A stretch of DNA of 64,000 nt from WRGT01 sp964450405 (GCA_964450405.1 CAYVCQ010000020.1:1-64000), one strand, 5' to 3'. Positions 32,277 through 41,594 are shown, numbered from the stretch's first letter. Program-made: numbers and translations. Notes: generated by a model not told the origin, from the letters alone.

Positions 32277-34361
32277 ATGGCTAGAAAATTGCCAATTATC
32301 AGAACAAGAAATATCGGAATAATGGCTCATATTGACGCCGGTAAAACGACTCTTACAGAAAGGATCCTTTTTTATACAGGTAAAACTCATAAAATGGGAG
32401 AGGTTCACGACGGTACCGCTGAGATGGACTGGATGATACAGGAGAAGGAACGTGGTATTACAATCACCGCAGCTGCAACTACATGTATGTGGAAAACCAC
32501 TGCTATTAATATAATCGATACACCGGGACATGTTGATTTTACCATGGAAGTTGAAAGAAGTTTAAGAGTACTCGATTCAGCTATAGCTGTTTTTGATGGT
32601 GTTGCAGGAGTTGAGCCTCAATCCGAAACCGTATGGAGACAGGCTGACCGCTATAATGTTCCGAGAATATGCTTTGTAAACAAACTGGACCGTATTGGTG
32701 CTGATTATGATATGTGCTTAAGGATGATCAGAGAGAAACTATTTGCAGAACCTCTCCCTCTTCAAATCCCAATCGGATCGGAGAGTTCATTCATTGGAGT
32801 GATTGATCTTGTTATAATGAAAATGCTGATATGGGATGATCCTGCAGGTAAGGATTATCGCATGGCAGAAATAAGTGATGACCTTAAAGGCGTTGCTGAA
32901 AAAGGCCGTGAGCATATGCTTGAGAAGCTTGCCGATTGCGATGAGTCTATTATGGAAAAGTTTCTGGAAGGAATTATTCCCGATGAGAAAGAAATAAAGG
33001 AAGCTATAAGAAACGCAACAGTAAATGCAAAGCTTTATCCGGTATTCTGCGGAGCGGCACTCCGCAATAAAGGGGTACAGCCTCTTCTCGATGCAGTGGT
33101 AGATTACCTTCCGTCACCCAAGGATAAACCTGCCGTACAGGGGCATGATGTTAATGATCATGATAAAATAATTGTTCGTGAAGTTGATGATAAAGAACCG
33201 TTCTGTGCACTGGTTTTTAAAATTATGACAGATCCTCATGTCGGGAAACTTTCATATATGAGAGTTTATTCCGGAACCTTTAAATCAGGAGATCAGGTCC
33301 TTAATGTCTTCGTTGGTAAGAAGGAGAGAGTCGGCAAGTTTTTAAGAATGCACGCAAATCACAGGGAAGAGATAGATGATGTCTGCACAGGGGACATAGT
33401 CGCAGCAGTTGGTCTGAAAAGTGCCCGGACAGGAGATACAATAACATCCATTGATTTTCCAGTACTCCTTGAGAAAATGATATTTCCTGAACCGGTAATT
33501 TCAATTGCAATAGAATTGAAGTCTAAAGCGGATCAGGATAAACTAAACTTGGCACTCTCAAGACTTGTTGAAGAAGACCCGACTTTCAGATCAAGTATTA
33601 ACGAAGATACCGGACAGCTGATTATTTCAGGAATGGGGGAACTGCATCTTGATATAATAGTAGATAGATTGTTGAGAGAGTTTAATATTCCCGCAAATAT
33701 AGGCAAACCCCAGGTTACTTATAAGGAGACAATTACCTCATCTACTACTTCAGAACATATATATGAAAAGCAGATTGCTGGAAAAGATAATTTTGGACAT
33801 GTGAAAATCATTATAGAACCTTCCGGTTCCGGAAAAGGATTTATATTCAAAAACAATCTATCGGCGGATGCGATACCAAAAGCGTTTATCAGCAGCATTG
33901 AAGCGGGTTTAAACGATTCAATGATGGGTGGAGTTATTGCCGGTTATAAGATGGAAGATATAACAGTAACTCTCCTGAGGGCGGATTATAACGAATTAAA
34001 GTCAACAGAACTTGCCTATAGGATAGCAGCAAATATGGCTTTAAAAGATGGTGTAAGAGATGCAAAACCGTTTTTAATGGAACCGGTGATGAAACTTGAG
34101 ATAGTTTCTCCCGAGGAGTATACCGGCGAGATAATCAGCGATCTCAATTCCAGAAGAGGCAAAATTGAGAATATAGATTTTAAAGGCGCGCTTAAAGTAA
34201 TAGATGCATTAATTCCTCTTTCTGAGGCTTTTGGTTATGCAACTGCTGTCAGATCTATGAGTCAGGGACGCGCAACACATACATTACAGTATTCTCATTA
34301 TGACCTTGTCCCTGAATCCGTTATGAACCGGATTTTAGGAAGGATAAGCGGGTTAATATAG
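32277..34361 (+). CDS. fusA: Elongation factor G
   Basis: 694 residues. GTP-binding motifs AHIDAGKTT (about 19-27), DTPGHVD and NKLD are in order, followed by domains II-V, with the domain IV GAL..DALIPLSEAFGYATAVRS end. Catalyses ribosomal translocation. Length and str-operon location (rpsL-rpsG-fusA-tuf) support the housekeeping EF-G and not a paralogue; residues are typical except the switch I variant ITITAAATT. Confidence 0.96.
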   Translation: MARKLPIIRTRNIGIMAHIDAGKTTLTERILFYTGKTHKMGEVHDGTAEMDWMIQEKERGITITAAATTCMWKTTAINIIDTPGHVDFTMEVERSLRVLDSAIAVFDGVAGVEPQSETVWRQADRYNVPRICFVNKLDRIGADYDMCLRMIREKLFAEPLPLQIPIGSESSFIGVIDLVIMKMLIWDDPAGKDYRMAEISDDLKGVAEKGREHMLEKLADCDESIMEKFLEGIIPDEKEIKEAIRNATVNAKLYPVFCGAALRNKGVQPLLDAVVDYLPSPKDKPAVQGHDVNDHDKIIVREVDDKEPFCALVFKIMTDPHVGKLSYMRVYSGTFKSGDQVLNVFVGKKERVGKFLRMHANHREEIDDVCTGDIVAAVGLKSARTGDTITSIDFPVLLEKMIFPEPVISIAIELKSKADQDKLNLALSRLVEEDPTFRSSINEDTGQLIISGMGELHLDIIVDRLLREFNIPANIGKPQVTYKETITSSTTSEHIYEKQIAGKDNFGHVKIIIEPSGSGKGFIFKNNLSADAIPKAFISSIEAGLNDSMMGGVIAGYKMEDITVTLLRADYNELKSTELAYRIAANMALKDGVRDAKPFLMEPVMKLEIVSPEEYTGEIISDLNSRRGKIENIDFKGALKVIDALIPLSEAFGYATAVRSMSQGRATHTLQYSHYDLVPESVMNRILGRISGLI

Positions 34362-34771
34362 CGCTATATAAAGCATGATGATTGTTATCTCCTCCATGCT
34401 CAGGTTCGGGGGAGATATTTCCCTCAGTTTTGTCAGTAATTAATGATTAATTTAAATTAATTAAGTTTTTTGTTTTACAAAATTTCTTTTGTTTCAGAGA
34501 GTGACATTCATGTGAAATTTCCTGTTTTGAAGCGGGAAAACACGTATTTTTGGTAGAAACGAACTCGTAAGTTGTTATTTTATAAAATAAAGTATTATTT
34601 TCATAAATTTACTTGACAGAATAATGAGTTTTTTTTTATTTCAAATACTCGCTTTTGAAATCGGTAGCGGAAGTACTATGTATATGCAATGCAATTCTTC
34701 TAATTGCGTGATTTATAATATAATCAAAAGTAATTATGAGTTAAAATTTAAAATTAGTAAGGAGACATCTA
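34362..34771. other. 410 bp fusA-tuf intergenic region with terminator-like hairpin, promoter and leader hairpin
   Basis: TATCTCCTCC (34386-34395) pairs with GGGGGAGATA (34408-34417) with one G-U, 25 nt after the fusA stop; it could be a terminator, though only TTTCCC follows. A promoter lies at 34613-34642. In the tuf leader, GCAATT-CTTCT-AATTGC (34691-34707) forms a short hairpin. So tuf and the S10 cluster probably have independent transcription from the rif/str segment. Confidence 0.5.
34613..34642 (+). promoter_or_regulatory. Promoter for tuf and the S10 cluster
   Basis: TTGACA at 34613-34618 with an AT-rich spacer and TATTTC at 34637-34642 (18 nt spacing). Start near 34650 would give a leader of about 120 nt before tuf. 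The -35 is exact, the -10 approximate. Confidence 0.45.
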
Positions 34772-35986
34772 ATGGCTAAACAGAAATTTGAAAGGAACAA
34801 GACACACGTTAACGTTGGAACAATAGGTCATATTGACCACGGTAAAACTACTTTGACTGCTGCTATAACAAAAGTATTTCATCTTGCATATGGATTTGGA
34901 AAACCGGTAAATTTTGATCAGATAGATAACGCACCTGAAGAAAGACAGCGTGGTATAACAATTGCTACTTCACACCAGGAATATGAAACTGTTAAGAGAC
35001 ATTATGCACACGTTGACTGTCCTGGTCACGCGGATTATATAAAGAACATGATTACTGGTGCTGCTCAGATGGATGCGGCTATCCTTGTAGTTGCTGCAAC
35101 CGATGGTGCTATGCCTCAGACAAGAGAACACGTTCTTCTTGCTCACCAGGTTAACGTACCTCAGATAATAGTATTTTTAAATAAAGTAGACATGCTTGAT
35201 GTTTCTGATAGAGGAGAAATGGTTGAGCTTGTTGAAATGGAAATCAGAGAGCTTCTATCTAAAAATGACTTTCCTGGTGACGATGTTCCTGTAATACCAG
35301 GTTCAGCTCTTAGAGCGCTTGAGGCTGCTGATGCAGGAAATAAAGATGATGAGTGGTTCCAGTCAGTTATAAAGCTTGGAGAAGCTCTAGATAATTATGT
35401 TTCAGAGCCAGTAAGAGCAAAAGATAAACCTTTCCTTATGCCTATAGAAGACGTTTTCTCAATTACCGGTCGTGGAACTGTTGTAACAGGGAGAATTGAA
35501 AGAGGTATAGTTAGAACAGGTGATGAAGTTGAAATTATAGGTTTTGTTGAAACAAAGAAATCTGTATGTACCGGTGTTGAGATGTTTAGAAAACTTCTCG
35601 ATGAAGGATTTGCAGGAGATAACGTTGGTTGTCTGCTTAGAGGTGTTGCAAAAGAAGATGTTGAAAGAGGACAGGTTCTTGCTAAACCGGGCTCAATTAA
35701 ACCGCATACAAAATTTTCAGGAAGAATATATGTTCTTAAAAAAGAAGAAGGTGGAAGACATACTCCTTTCTTCGGAAACTATCGTCCACAGTTCTATTTC
35801 AGAACAACTGACGTAACAGGTACAATTCAGCTTCCTGCGGGAGTTGAAATGGTTATGCCTGGTGATGACATCGATGTAACTGTTGATCTGATCACTCCGG
35901 TGGCAATGGAAGAAGAACTCAGATTTGCTATTCGTGAAGGTGGAAGAACAGTTGGAGCTGGTGTTGTTGTTAAGGTTCTTGCATAA
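34772..35986 (+). CDS. tuf: Elongation factor Tu
   Basis: 404 residues. GTPase motifs GHIDHGKTT, DCPGHAD and NKVD are present, followed by two beta-barrel domains. The switch-I/effector stretch reads ITIATSHQEYET, where most bacteria have ITINTAHVEYET or similar; I recall the ATSHQEYET form from Leptospira, so it supports spirochaete origin. Slightly longer than the usual 393-400. AAGGAG lies before the ATG. Only one tuf copy is in the window. Confidence 0.98.
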   Translation: MAKQKFERNKTHVNVGTIGHIDHGKTTLTAAITKVFHLAYGFGKPVNFDQIDNAPEERQRGITIATSHQEYETVKRHYAHVDCPGHADYIKNMITGAAQMDAAILVVAATDGAMPQTREHVLLAHQVNVPQIIVFLNKVDMLDVSDRGEMVELVEMEIRELLSKNDFPGDDVPVIPGSALRALEAADAGNKDDEWFQSVIKLGEALDNYVSEPVRAKDKPFLMPIEDVFSITGRGTVVTGRIERGIVRTGDEVEIIGFVETKKSVCTGVEMFRKLLDEGFAGDNVGCLLRGVAKEDVERGQVLAKPGSIKPHTKFSGRIYVLKKEEGGRHTPFFGNYRPQFYFRTTDVTGTIQLPAGVEMVMPGDDIDVTVDLITPVAMEEELRFAIREGGRTVGAGVVVKVLA

Positions 35987-36010
35987 AAATATTTAGTTTT
36001 AAAGCAATAT

Positions 36011-36038
36011 AATCGTCAGGTTTAATCGCCTGGCGATT
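36011..36038 (+). promoter_or_regulatory. Hairpin between tuf and rpsJ
   Basis: AATCGTCAGG (36011-36020) pairs with CCTGGCGATT (36029-36038) with one G-U, loop TTTAATCG. It lies 25 nt after the tuf stop and 30 nt before rpsJ. No T-run. Could attenuate or mark an RNA cut between tuf and the S10 operon. Confidence 0.5.
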
Positions 36039-36067
36039 ATTATCTATAAATGTACAGGGTGAAAAAA

Positions 36068-36385
36068 GTGGGAAAGTTAGCAGGGCAGCGTATAAGAGTT
36101 AAACTAAGGTCGTATGATGCAAAACTCCTGGATCAGTCAGCGGAAAAAATTGTTACAACTACAAATAGAAGTGGTGCAAAAATTTCGGGGCCAATTCCAC
36201 TTCCGACAAAAATTGAAAAGTTTTGTGTATTAAGATCTCCCCACGTTAATAAGAAAGCTAGGGAACAGTTTGAAATCAGAACTCATAAAAGATTGATAGA
36301 CATAATTGATCCTAATTCTGATACAGTTGAAGCTCTGATGAAGCTTGAACTTCCAGCGGGTGTATCTGTAGATATTAAGTCTTAA
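36068..36385 (+). CDS. rpsJ: 30S ribosomal protein S10
   Basis: 105 residues from GTG at 36068. The family begins close to AGQRIRVKL, so the upstream ATG at 36050 would add six odd residues (MYRVKK). AGGGTG lies six nt before the GTG, which decides for the shorter form. Conserved RSPHVNKKAREQFEIRTHKR is present. S10 is part of the 30S head and also the NusB-NusE antitermination complex. Confidence 0.93.
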   Translation: MGKLAGQRIRVKLRSYDAKLLDQSAEKIVTTTNRSGAKISGPIPLPTKIEKFCVLRSPHVNKKAREQFEIRTHKRLIDIIDPNSDTVEALMKLELPAGVSVDIKS

Positions 36386-36491
36386 GTTTGTTTAGATAAT
36401 TATAAGTAGTACATTTCTGCCTCGGGAAAAAATGCAAAAAACTTTCCGTTACAGTAAATAAAGAATTTATTTCGATAGATAGGTTAAGGTG

Positions 36492-37112
36492 ATGAAAAAG
36501 GCACTATTCGGTAAAAAAATAGGCATGACTCAGTTCATAAAAGAAGATGGTACAGTTATTCCTGTAACTGCATGCGTAATGACTCCTTGCGTTGTTGTTC
36601 AGAAGAAAACTGTTGAAAATGATGGTTATTCAGCACTAAAACTGGGATTTGTTGATCAGAAAGAGAGTAGGCTTACAAAACCTATTGCTGATGATCTTAA
36701 GAAAAAGAATATATCTCCCAAAAGACATTTTGCAGAGGTTGAAAACTTTGATGATTCTCTTGAAGTTGGAAGCGAGATCAAATGCACAATCTTTCAGGAA
36801 AATGATATAGTTGAAGTAACAGGGATTTCAAAAGGACATGGTTTCACCGGTGTAATTAAAAGGTACGGATTTGGCGGAGGAAGAATAACTCACGGTTCTC
36901 ACTTTCACCGTTCACCTGGATCAATCGGTGCACATACCTATCCGGCGGAAGTCTGGAAAGGAAAAAAAATGCCGGGCCGTCATGGAAATAAAACAGTAAC
37001 TGTAAAGAATCTTAAAGTAATTAAAATTCTTGAAGATAAAAATATAGTTCTGATTTCAGGTGCTATACCGGGAAGAAAAGATACACTAATCAAAGTAACA
37101 GTTGCGAATTAG
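36492..37112 (+). CDS. rplC: 50S ribosomal protein L3
   Basis: 206 residues, starting MKKALFGKKIGMTQF; a GTG codon directly before is unlikely to be the start because the family begins at this Met. The long central extension GRITHGSHFHRSPGSIGAH, which reaches the peptidyl-transferase centre, is intact. A 106 nt gap separates it from rpsJ, unusually long for this operon. Confidence 0.97.
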   Translation: MKKALFGKKIGMTQFIKEDGTVIPVTACVMTPCVVVQKKTVENDGYSALKLGFVDQKESRLTKPIADDLKKKNISPKRHFAEVENFDDSLEVGSEIKCTIFQENDIVEVTGISKGHGFTGVIKRYGFGGGRITHGSHFHRSPGSIGAHTYPAEVWKGKKMPGRHGNKTVTVKNLKVIKILEDKNIVLISGAIPGRKDTLIKVTVAN

Positions 37113-37122
37113 GTGAATTATT

Positions 37123-37755
37123 ATGAAAGTTGATAAATACTCAATCGAAGGAAAAGTAATAGGTCAGGTTGATATTTCTGATGAGATATTCGCCACTGAA
37201 GTCAATGATGTTTTGATATATGAATATATTAAAGCAGCAAATGCTAACATGCGTCAGGGGACACATGCTACAAAAGGTAGAGCTGAAGTTAGAGGTGGTG
37301 GAGCTAAGCCCTGGAGACAGAAAGGTACAGGAAGAGCAAGAGCTGGTACATCAAGATCACCGATATGGCGTGGTGGTGGAATGATATTTGCCCGTAAACC
37401 AATAGACTACACAATTACACTTCCAAAGAAAATAAAACGTGCAGCATTTATATCAATATTCTCTCAGAAAGCTCAATCAGGTGCAGTGAGAGTGATTGAG
37501 GATTTCAAAGTTGATGGTAAAACAAAAAATATAGCAAAGATTGGTAATGCATTATTAATAACAAAAGGAATCCTTGTTTCGGGAAACCCTGATGCGGAAG
37601 ATTCATTACTGAAAAGAGCTATCAAAAACATTCCATGGTTTAAATATAATCATGTTAGTAGAATGTCCGGTAGAGATATATTCTTTTCTAAGGAAATTAT
37701 TTTTACCGAAAGTGCTCTCAGCCAAATAAATGAAAAATATGCTAAGGTGAAGTAA
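37123..37755 (+). CDS. rplD: 50S ribosomal protein L4
   Basis: 210 residues. The exit-tunnel loop TKGRAEVRGGGAKPWRQKGTG is intact, with no macrolide-resistance-type deletion that I can see. L4 is a known translational and transcriptional repressor of S10 operons in some bacteria. 10 nt after rplC and 1 nt before rplW. Confidence 0.98.
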   Translation: MKVDKYSIEGKVIGQVDISDEIFATEVNDVLIYEYIKAANANMRQGTHATKGRAEVRGGGAKPWRQKGTGRARAGTSRSPIWRGGGMIFARKPIDYTITLPKKIKRAAFISIFSQKAQSGAVRVIEDFKVDGKTKNIAKIGNALLITKGILVSGNPDAEDSLLKRAIKNIPWFKYNHVSRMSGRDIFFSKEIIFTESALSQINEKYAKVK

Positions 37756-37756
37756 A

Positions 37757-38041
37757 ATGAATTCCAATGATATAATAATAAGGCCTATTATTTCAGAAAA
37801 AACAACTGAGTTAATGGAACAGCATAAATATGTATTTCAGGTTTCCAGAGATGCAAATAAACTGACAGTGAAGAGGGCATTAAAAGATTTGTTTAATGTT
37901 ACTCCTGAAAAAGTTAACATTTTAAATGTCAGAGGAAGAAACAGAAGACTCAGATTTAAAGTTGGTAAAAGAGCTGCCTGGAAAAAAGCAATAGTTACAC
38001 TAAGTGCTGGTGACAAAATAGAAATTTTCGAGGGACAGTGA
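37757..38041 (+). CDS. rplW: 50S ribosomal protein L23
   Basis: 94 residues, beginning with the conserved IIRPIISEKTTELMEQ. L23 sits at the exit of the ribosomal tunnel and docks trigger factor and SRP. Stop-to-start spacing to rplD is 1 nt, indicating coupled translation. Confidence 0.97.
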   Translation: MNSNDIIIRPIISEKTTELMEQHKYVFQVSRDANKLTVKRALKDLFNVTPEKVNILNVRGRNRRLRFKVGKRAAWKKAIVTLSAGDKIEIFEGQ

Positions 38042-38071
38042 TTAAGCATTGTCACATAAAGGATAAAGAAA

Positions 38072-38899
38072 ATGGGAATTAAAAAATTTAGACCAATCAC
38101 ACCTAGTTTAAGGTATAAAACAGTACTTGATAAGAGTGATCTTACTGCTGATAAGCCGCATAAACCTCTAACCAAGGGAAAGACCGGAGACTCAGGGAGA
38201 GGCCATAAAGGTCAGATCACCATGAGAAGAAGAGGCGGCGGGCACAAACGCTTACTCCGTCTGATAGATTTTAAAAGAAATAAGTATGGTATACCGGGAA
38301 GAGTTGCATCACTGGAATACGATCCAAACAGATCTGCTAATATTGCATTGATATTCTATGTTGATGGTGAAAAGAGATATATAATTGCTCCTGAATCCCT
38401 GAAAGTCGGTGATAAAGTTGAGTCCGGTGAATCAGTTGAAATCAAGGTTGGTAATGCTCTTCCTTTAAAGAATATTCCGCTTGGTGCAAATATTTACAAT
38501 ATTGAGCTTCACAGAGGTAAAGGCGGTCAGCTTGTAAGATCTGCCGGAACTACTGCAGTTCTTGCCGCAAAGGAAGGAGAGTATTGTCTTGTTAAGCTTC
38601 CATCCGGTGAGATAAGAAAAATTCATAAAGAATGTTACTCCTCAATCGGTTCTGTGGGGAATAAGGATTATATAAATCAGACTATTGGTAAAGCTGGAAG
38701 ATCCAGATGGATGAACAAAAGACCAAAAGTCCGTGGTGTAGCGATGAACCCGATAGATCACCCTCTTGGTGGTGGAGAAGGTAAATCTTCAGGAGGTCGT
38801 CATCCTGTTTCACCAACAGGTGTGCCATCTAAAGGATATAAGACAAGAAAAAGACATAAATACAGTGATAATTATATAATTAAGAGAAGGAAGGCTTAG
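38072..38899 (+). CDS. rplB: 50S ribosomal protein L2
   Basis: 275 residues. Starts MGIKKFRPITPSLRYKTVLD; the peptidyl-transferase-proximal segment NPIDHPLGGGEGKSSGGRHP is complete, including the conserved His. RNA-binding SH3-like domains lie between. Followed after 1 nt by rpsS. Confidence 0.98.
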   Translation: MGIKKFRPITPSLRYKTVLDKSDLTADKPHKPLTKGKTGDSGRGHKGQITMRRRGGGHKRLLRLIDFKRNKYGIPGRVASLEYDPNRSANIALIFYVDGEKRYIIAPESLKVGDKVESGESVEIKVGNALPLKNIPLGANIYNIELHRGKGGQLVRSAGTTAVLAAKEGEYCLVKLPSGEIRKIHKECYSSIGSVGNKDYINQTIGKAGRSRWMNKRPKVRGVAMNPIDHPLGGGEGKSSGGRHPVSPTGVPSKGYKTRKRHKYSDNYIIKRRKA

Positions 38900-38900
38900 T

Positions 38901-39188
38901 ATGGGAAGATCAATTAAAAAAGGACCATATGTAGATTCTAAGCTATTTAAGAAAATTGAAGAGATGAACTCTACTAATTCTAAAAAAGCTGTTAAAACAT
39001 GGTCTAGAAGATCTACTATATTTCCTGATATGATAGGCCATACTTTAATGGTTCATAATGGAAAGATTTTTATTCCGGTATATGTTTCAGAAAATATGAT
39101 CGGGCATAAGCTTGGTGAGTTTTCTCCAACAAGAACATATAGAGGTCATACAAGTAAAGATGATAAACTGGCTAAGAAGAAAAGATAA
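38901..39188 (+). CDS. rpsS: 30S ribosomal protein S19
   Basis: 95 residues. MGRSIKKGPYVDSKLFKKIE start and GHKLGEFSPTRTYRGH segment are typical. Part of the 30S head near the A site, binding S13. Close spacing on both sides. Confidence 0.98.
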   Translation: MGRSIKKGPYVDSKLFKKIEEMNSTNSKKAVKTWSRRSTIFPDMIGHTLMVHNGKIFIPVYVSENMIGHKLGEFSPTRTYRGHTSKDDKLAKKKR

Positions 39189-39200
39189 AGAGGACTATTA

Positions 39201-39539
39201 ATGGAATCATCTGCTAAATCAAGTAATAATAGAATTTCAGCATCAAAAGTTCGTCTTGTAACAAACGAAATAAAGGGTTACTCTCTGCCTGAAGCTATTG
39301 ATGTGCTAAAACACATGCCGCATAAAGGGGCAAAAATTGTTCTCAAAACCCTAAGTTCTGCAGGAGCTAATGCAAAATATCTCAATCCGGATATAATTGA
39401 TGAGGCTTTGTTTATAAAAAAAGTTGCAGTAGATGAAGGGCCCACAATGAAAAGATTCCAGGCAAGAGCCAGAGGAAGAGCGGGAAGAATAAGAAAGAGA
39501 ACCAGCAGCGTAACAATTATATTATCTGATGAAAATTAA
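39201..39539 (+). CDS. rplV: 50S ribosomal protein L22
   Basis: 112 residues. Conserved ISASKVRLVTNEIKG near the start and the tunnel-lining hairpin MKRFQARARGRAGRIRKRTS. Together with L4 it forms the exit-tunnel constriction. No hairpin deletion is seen. Confidence 0.98.
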   Translation: MESSAKSSNNRISASKVRLVTNEIKGYSLPEAIDVLKHMPHKGAKIVLKTLSSAGANAKYLNPDIIDEALFIKKVAVDEGPTMKRFQARARGRAGRIRKRTSSVTIILSDEN

Positions 39540-39561
39540 AAGATAGGTAAAGGAAAAAACA

Positions 39562-40242
39562 ATGGGTCAGAAGGTCAATCCAATAGGTATCAGGTTAGGA
39601 ATAAACCGAACATGGGATTCCGTATGGTATGAAGAAAAAAAACAGTATGCAGTTAACTTGCATGAAGATATCAGAATCAAGAAATTTGTATCTAAAGAAA
39701 AGAAAAATGCGGGAATAGCCAAAGTAACTATTGAAAGATTTCCTGATAGAGTTAATGTAAATATAAATGCAGCACGTCCTGGTGTTCTAATTGGTAAAAA
39801 GGGAGCTGATATTGAAGATCTAAAAAATCAGCTTCAAAAACTGGCTTCTAAAACGGTATATATAAATATAGTTGAAGTAAAAAAACCAGAGAAGAATTCA
39901 AAATTGATTGCTGAGCAGATAGCATCTCAGGTTGAAGCAAGATTTCCTTATAGAAGAGCGGTTAAGCAGGCGATTACAAATGCGATGAGAAGCGGTGCTC
40001 TTGGAATTAAGGTTATGGTTTCCGGAAGATTAAATAACGCAGAGATGGCCAGAACGGAATCTTTTAAAGAAGGAAGAATTCCTCTTCATACTTTAAGAGC
40101 TGACATAGATTATGGTACTGCTGAAGCACTTACCTCTTTTGGTCTTATTGGTATTAAAGTCTGGTTGTACAATGGAGATGTTCTCACAAAAGATCAGGAA
40201 GATGAAGAAGATAAATATTCTGTAAAAAGAAAAACCCGATAA
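39562..40242 (+). CDS. rpsC: 30S ribosomal protein S3
   Basis: 226 residues. Starts MGQKVNPIGIRLGINRTWDS; KH domain with PGVLIGKKGADIEDL (about 73-88) and the C-terminal S3 domain with GALGIKVMVSGRLNNAEMAR. Lines the mRNA entry channel. AAAGG-type SD upstream. Confidence 0.98.
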   Translation: MGQKVNPIGIRLGINRTWDSVWYEEKKQYAVNLHEDIRIKKFVSKEKKNAGIAKVTIERFPDRVNVNINAARPGVLIGKKGADIEDLKNQLQKLASKTVYINIVEVKKPEKNSKLIAEQIASQVEARFPYRRAVKQAITNAMRSGALGIKVMVSGRLNNAEMARTESFKEGRIPLHTLRADIDYGTAEALTSFGLIGIKVWLYNGDVLTKDQEDEEDKYSVKRKTR

Positions 40243-40267
40243 AGTTTGACGGATAAGGTGAATTGCA

Positions 40268-40684
40268 ATGTTAATGCCAAAAAGAGTAAAATACAGAAAG
40301 GTTATGCGCGGGAGAATGGGGGGGTTGGCCCAGAAGGGATCAACTGTTTCATTCGGAGAATATGGCCTAAAAGCACTTGAATCTGCCAAAATAACAAGTC
40401 GACAGATTGAAGCAGCAAGGGTTGCAATAAATAGAAAAGTAAAAAGGGGCGGAAAGCTCTGGATTCGAATTTTTCCAGATTTTCCCTTTACAAAAAAAGC
40501 AGCTGAAACAAGAATGGGAAAAGGAAAAGGTAATCCTGAAGGATTTGTGGCCAGAGTTAAACCAGGCAGAATCTTATTCGAAATTGCCGGTGTAGATGAA
40601 GAAATGGCAAGATTGGCTCTTAGCAGCGCCTCTCATAAACTTCCTTTAAAAACAAAAATAGTACAAGTCGAAAAAATAGTTTAA
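40268..40684 (+). CDS. rplP: 50S ribosomal protein L16
   Basis: 138 residues starting MLMPKRVKYRK, the usual L16 start; AAGGTGA lies 6 nt upstream. The conserved core RKVKRGGKLWIRIFPD and MGKGKGNPEGFVARV are present. It organises the A-site side of the large subunit. Confidence 0.98.
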   Translation: MLMPKRVKYRKVMRGRMGGLAQKGSTVSFGEYGLKALESAKITSRQIEAARVAINRKVKRGGKLWIRIFPDFPFTKKAAETRMGKGKGNPEGFVARVKPGRILFEIAGVDEEMARLALSSASHKLPLKTKIVQVEKIV

Positions 40685-40711
40685 GAATCAGTAAGAGCTA
40701 GAGGCAACGGA

Positions 40712-40918
40712 ATGAAAGGAAAAATTGAAGAATTGACAATGGCTGAACTAAATAAAAGTCTTGCGGATTCAAAAATAGAACTTCGCAAAGAAAGATTTAA
40801 ATCAGTTACAAGCAAGGTTGATAATCCTAAAAAAATTAAAGGATTAAAACGACATATAGCCAGAATTTTAACCCTTACACATGAGTATGATTTAGGAATT
40901 AGAAAATCACGAGGGTAA
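40712..40918 (+). CDS. rpmC: 50S ribosomal protein L29
   Basis: 68 residues, a two-helix protein (MAELNKSLADSKIELRKERF...IKGLKRHIARILTL). Sits by L23 at the tunnel exit. Located between rplP and rpsQ as usual. Confidence 0.96.
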   Translation: MKGKIEELTMAELNKSLADSKIELRKERFKSVTSKVDNPKKIKGLKRHIARILTLTHEYDLGIRKSRG

Positions 40919-40940
40919 AAAAAAAGCGGAGATTATTTAA

Positions 40941-41192
40941 ATGAAAGCAACACGGAAACAATTAGTTGGAAAAGTAGTAAGTAATAAAATGGATAAAACA
41001 ATTGTAGTAGAAATTGAAAGTCTTGTCACTCATCCACTTTATAAAAAATCAGTTAGAAGAACAAAGAAATTTAAAGGTCATGATGAAAAAAACGAATGTT
41101 CAATTGGTGATCTGGTAAAAATAGAAGAATCAAGACCTTTATCTAAAGATAAAAGATATAGATTGATCGAAATAATAGAGAAAGTGAAATAG
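40941..41192 (+). CDS. rpsQ: 30S ribosomal protein S17
   Basis: 83 residues, OB-fold. Conserved LVGKVVSNKMDKTIVVEIE and HPLYKKSVRRTKKFKGHDE. A primary 16S rRNA binder needed for early assembly. Confidence 0.97.
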   Translation: MKATRKQLVGKVVSNKMDKTIVVEIESLVTHPLYKKSVRRTKKFKGHDEKNECSIGDLVKIEESRPLSKDKRYRLIEIIEKVK

Positions 41193-41201
41193 GGGTTTGT
41201 C

Positions 41202-41594
41202 ATGATACAGGTGCAGACAGTTCTTGATGTAGCTGATAACAGTGGTGTAAAAAAAGTTATGTGTATAAAGGTCCTTGGCGGATCAAAAAGACGATATGCT
41301 TCTGTTGGTGATATAATAGTTGTTGCAGTTCAGGATTCACAACCGTCATATGGCTTGAAAGATTCAACCGGTAAAAAAGTACACAGCAAATCTGTTTTAA
41401 AAGCAGTTGTTGTCAGAACAAAGAAAGCGGTTAGAAGAAAAGATGGTTCATATATCAAATTTGATGATAATGCAGTAGCGATAATAGATGCAAAAGGTGA
41501 ACCTAAGGGTTCAAGGATTTTCGGACCAGTAGCGAGAGAGTTACGTGATAAAAATTTTCTTAAAATTGTATCACTTGCTCCTGAAGTTTTATAA
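41202..41594 (+). CDS. rplN: 50S ribosomal protein L14 (with small insertion)
   Basis: 130 residues; the usual length is 122-123. Start MIQVQTVLDVADNSGVKKVMC and end KIVSLAPEVL are standard. The extra length, about eight residues, lies around residues 45-60 (QPSYGLKDSTGKKVHSKS), between the GDII and VLKAV segments, a surface loop. L14 contacts L19 and the 30S subunit. Insertion size is judged against remembered E. coli L14. Confidence 0.96.
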   Translation: MIQVQTVLDVADNSGVKKVMCIKVLGGSKRRYASVGDIIVVAVQDSQPSYGLKDSTGKKVHSKSVLKAVVVRTKKAVRRKDGSYIKFDDNAVAIIDAKGEPKGSRIFGPVARELRDKNFLKIVSLAPEVL

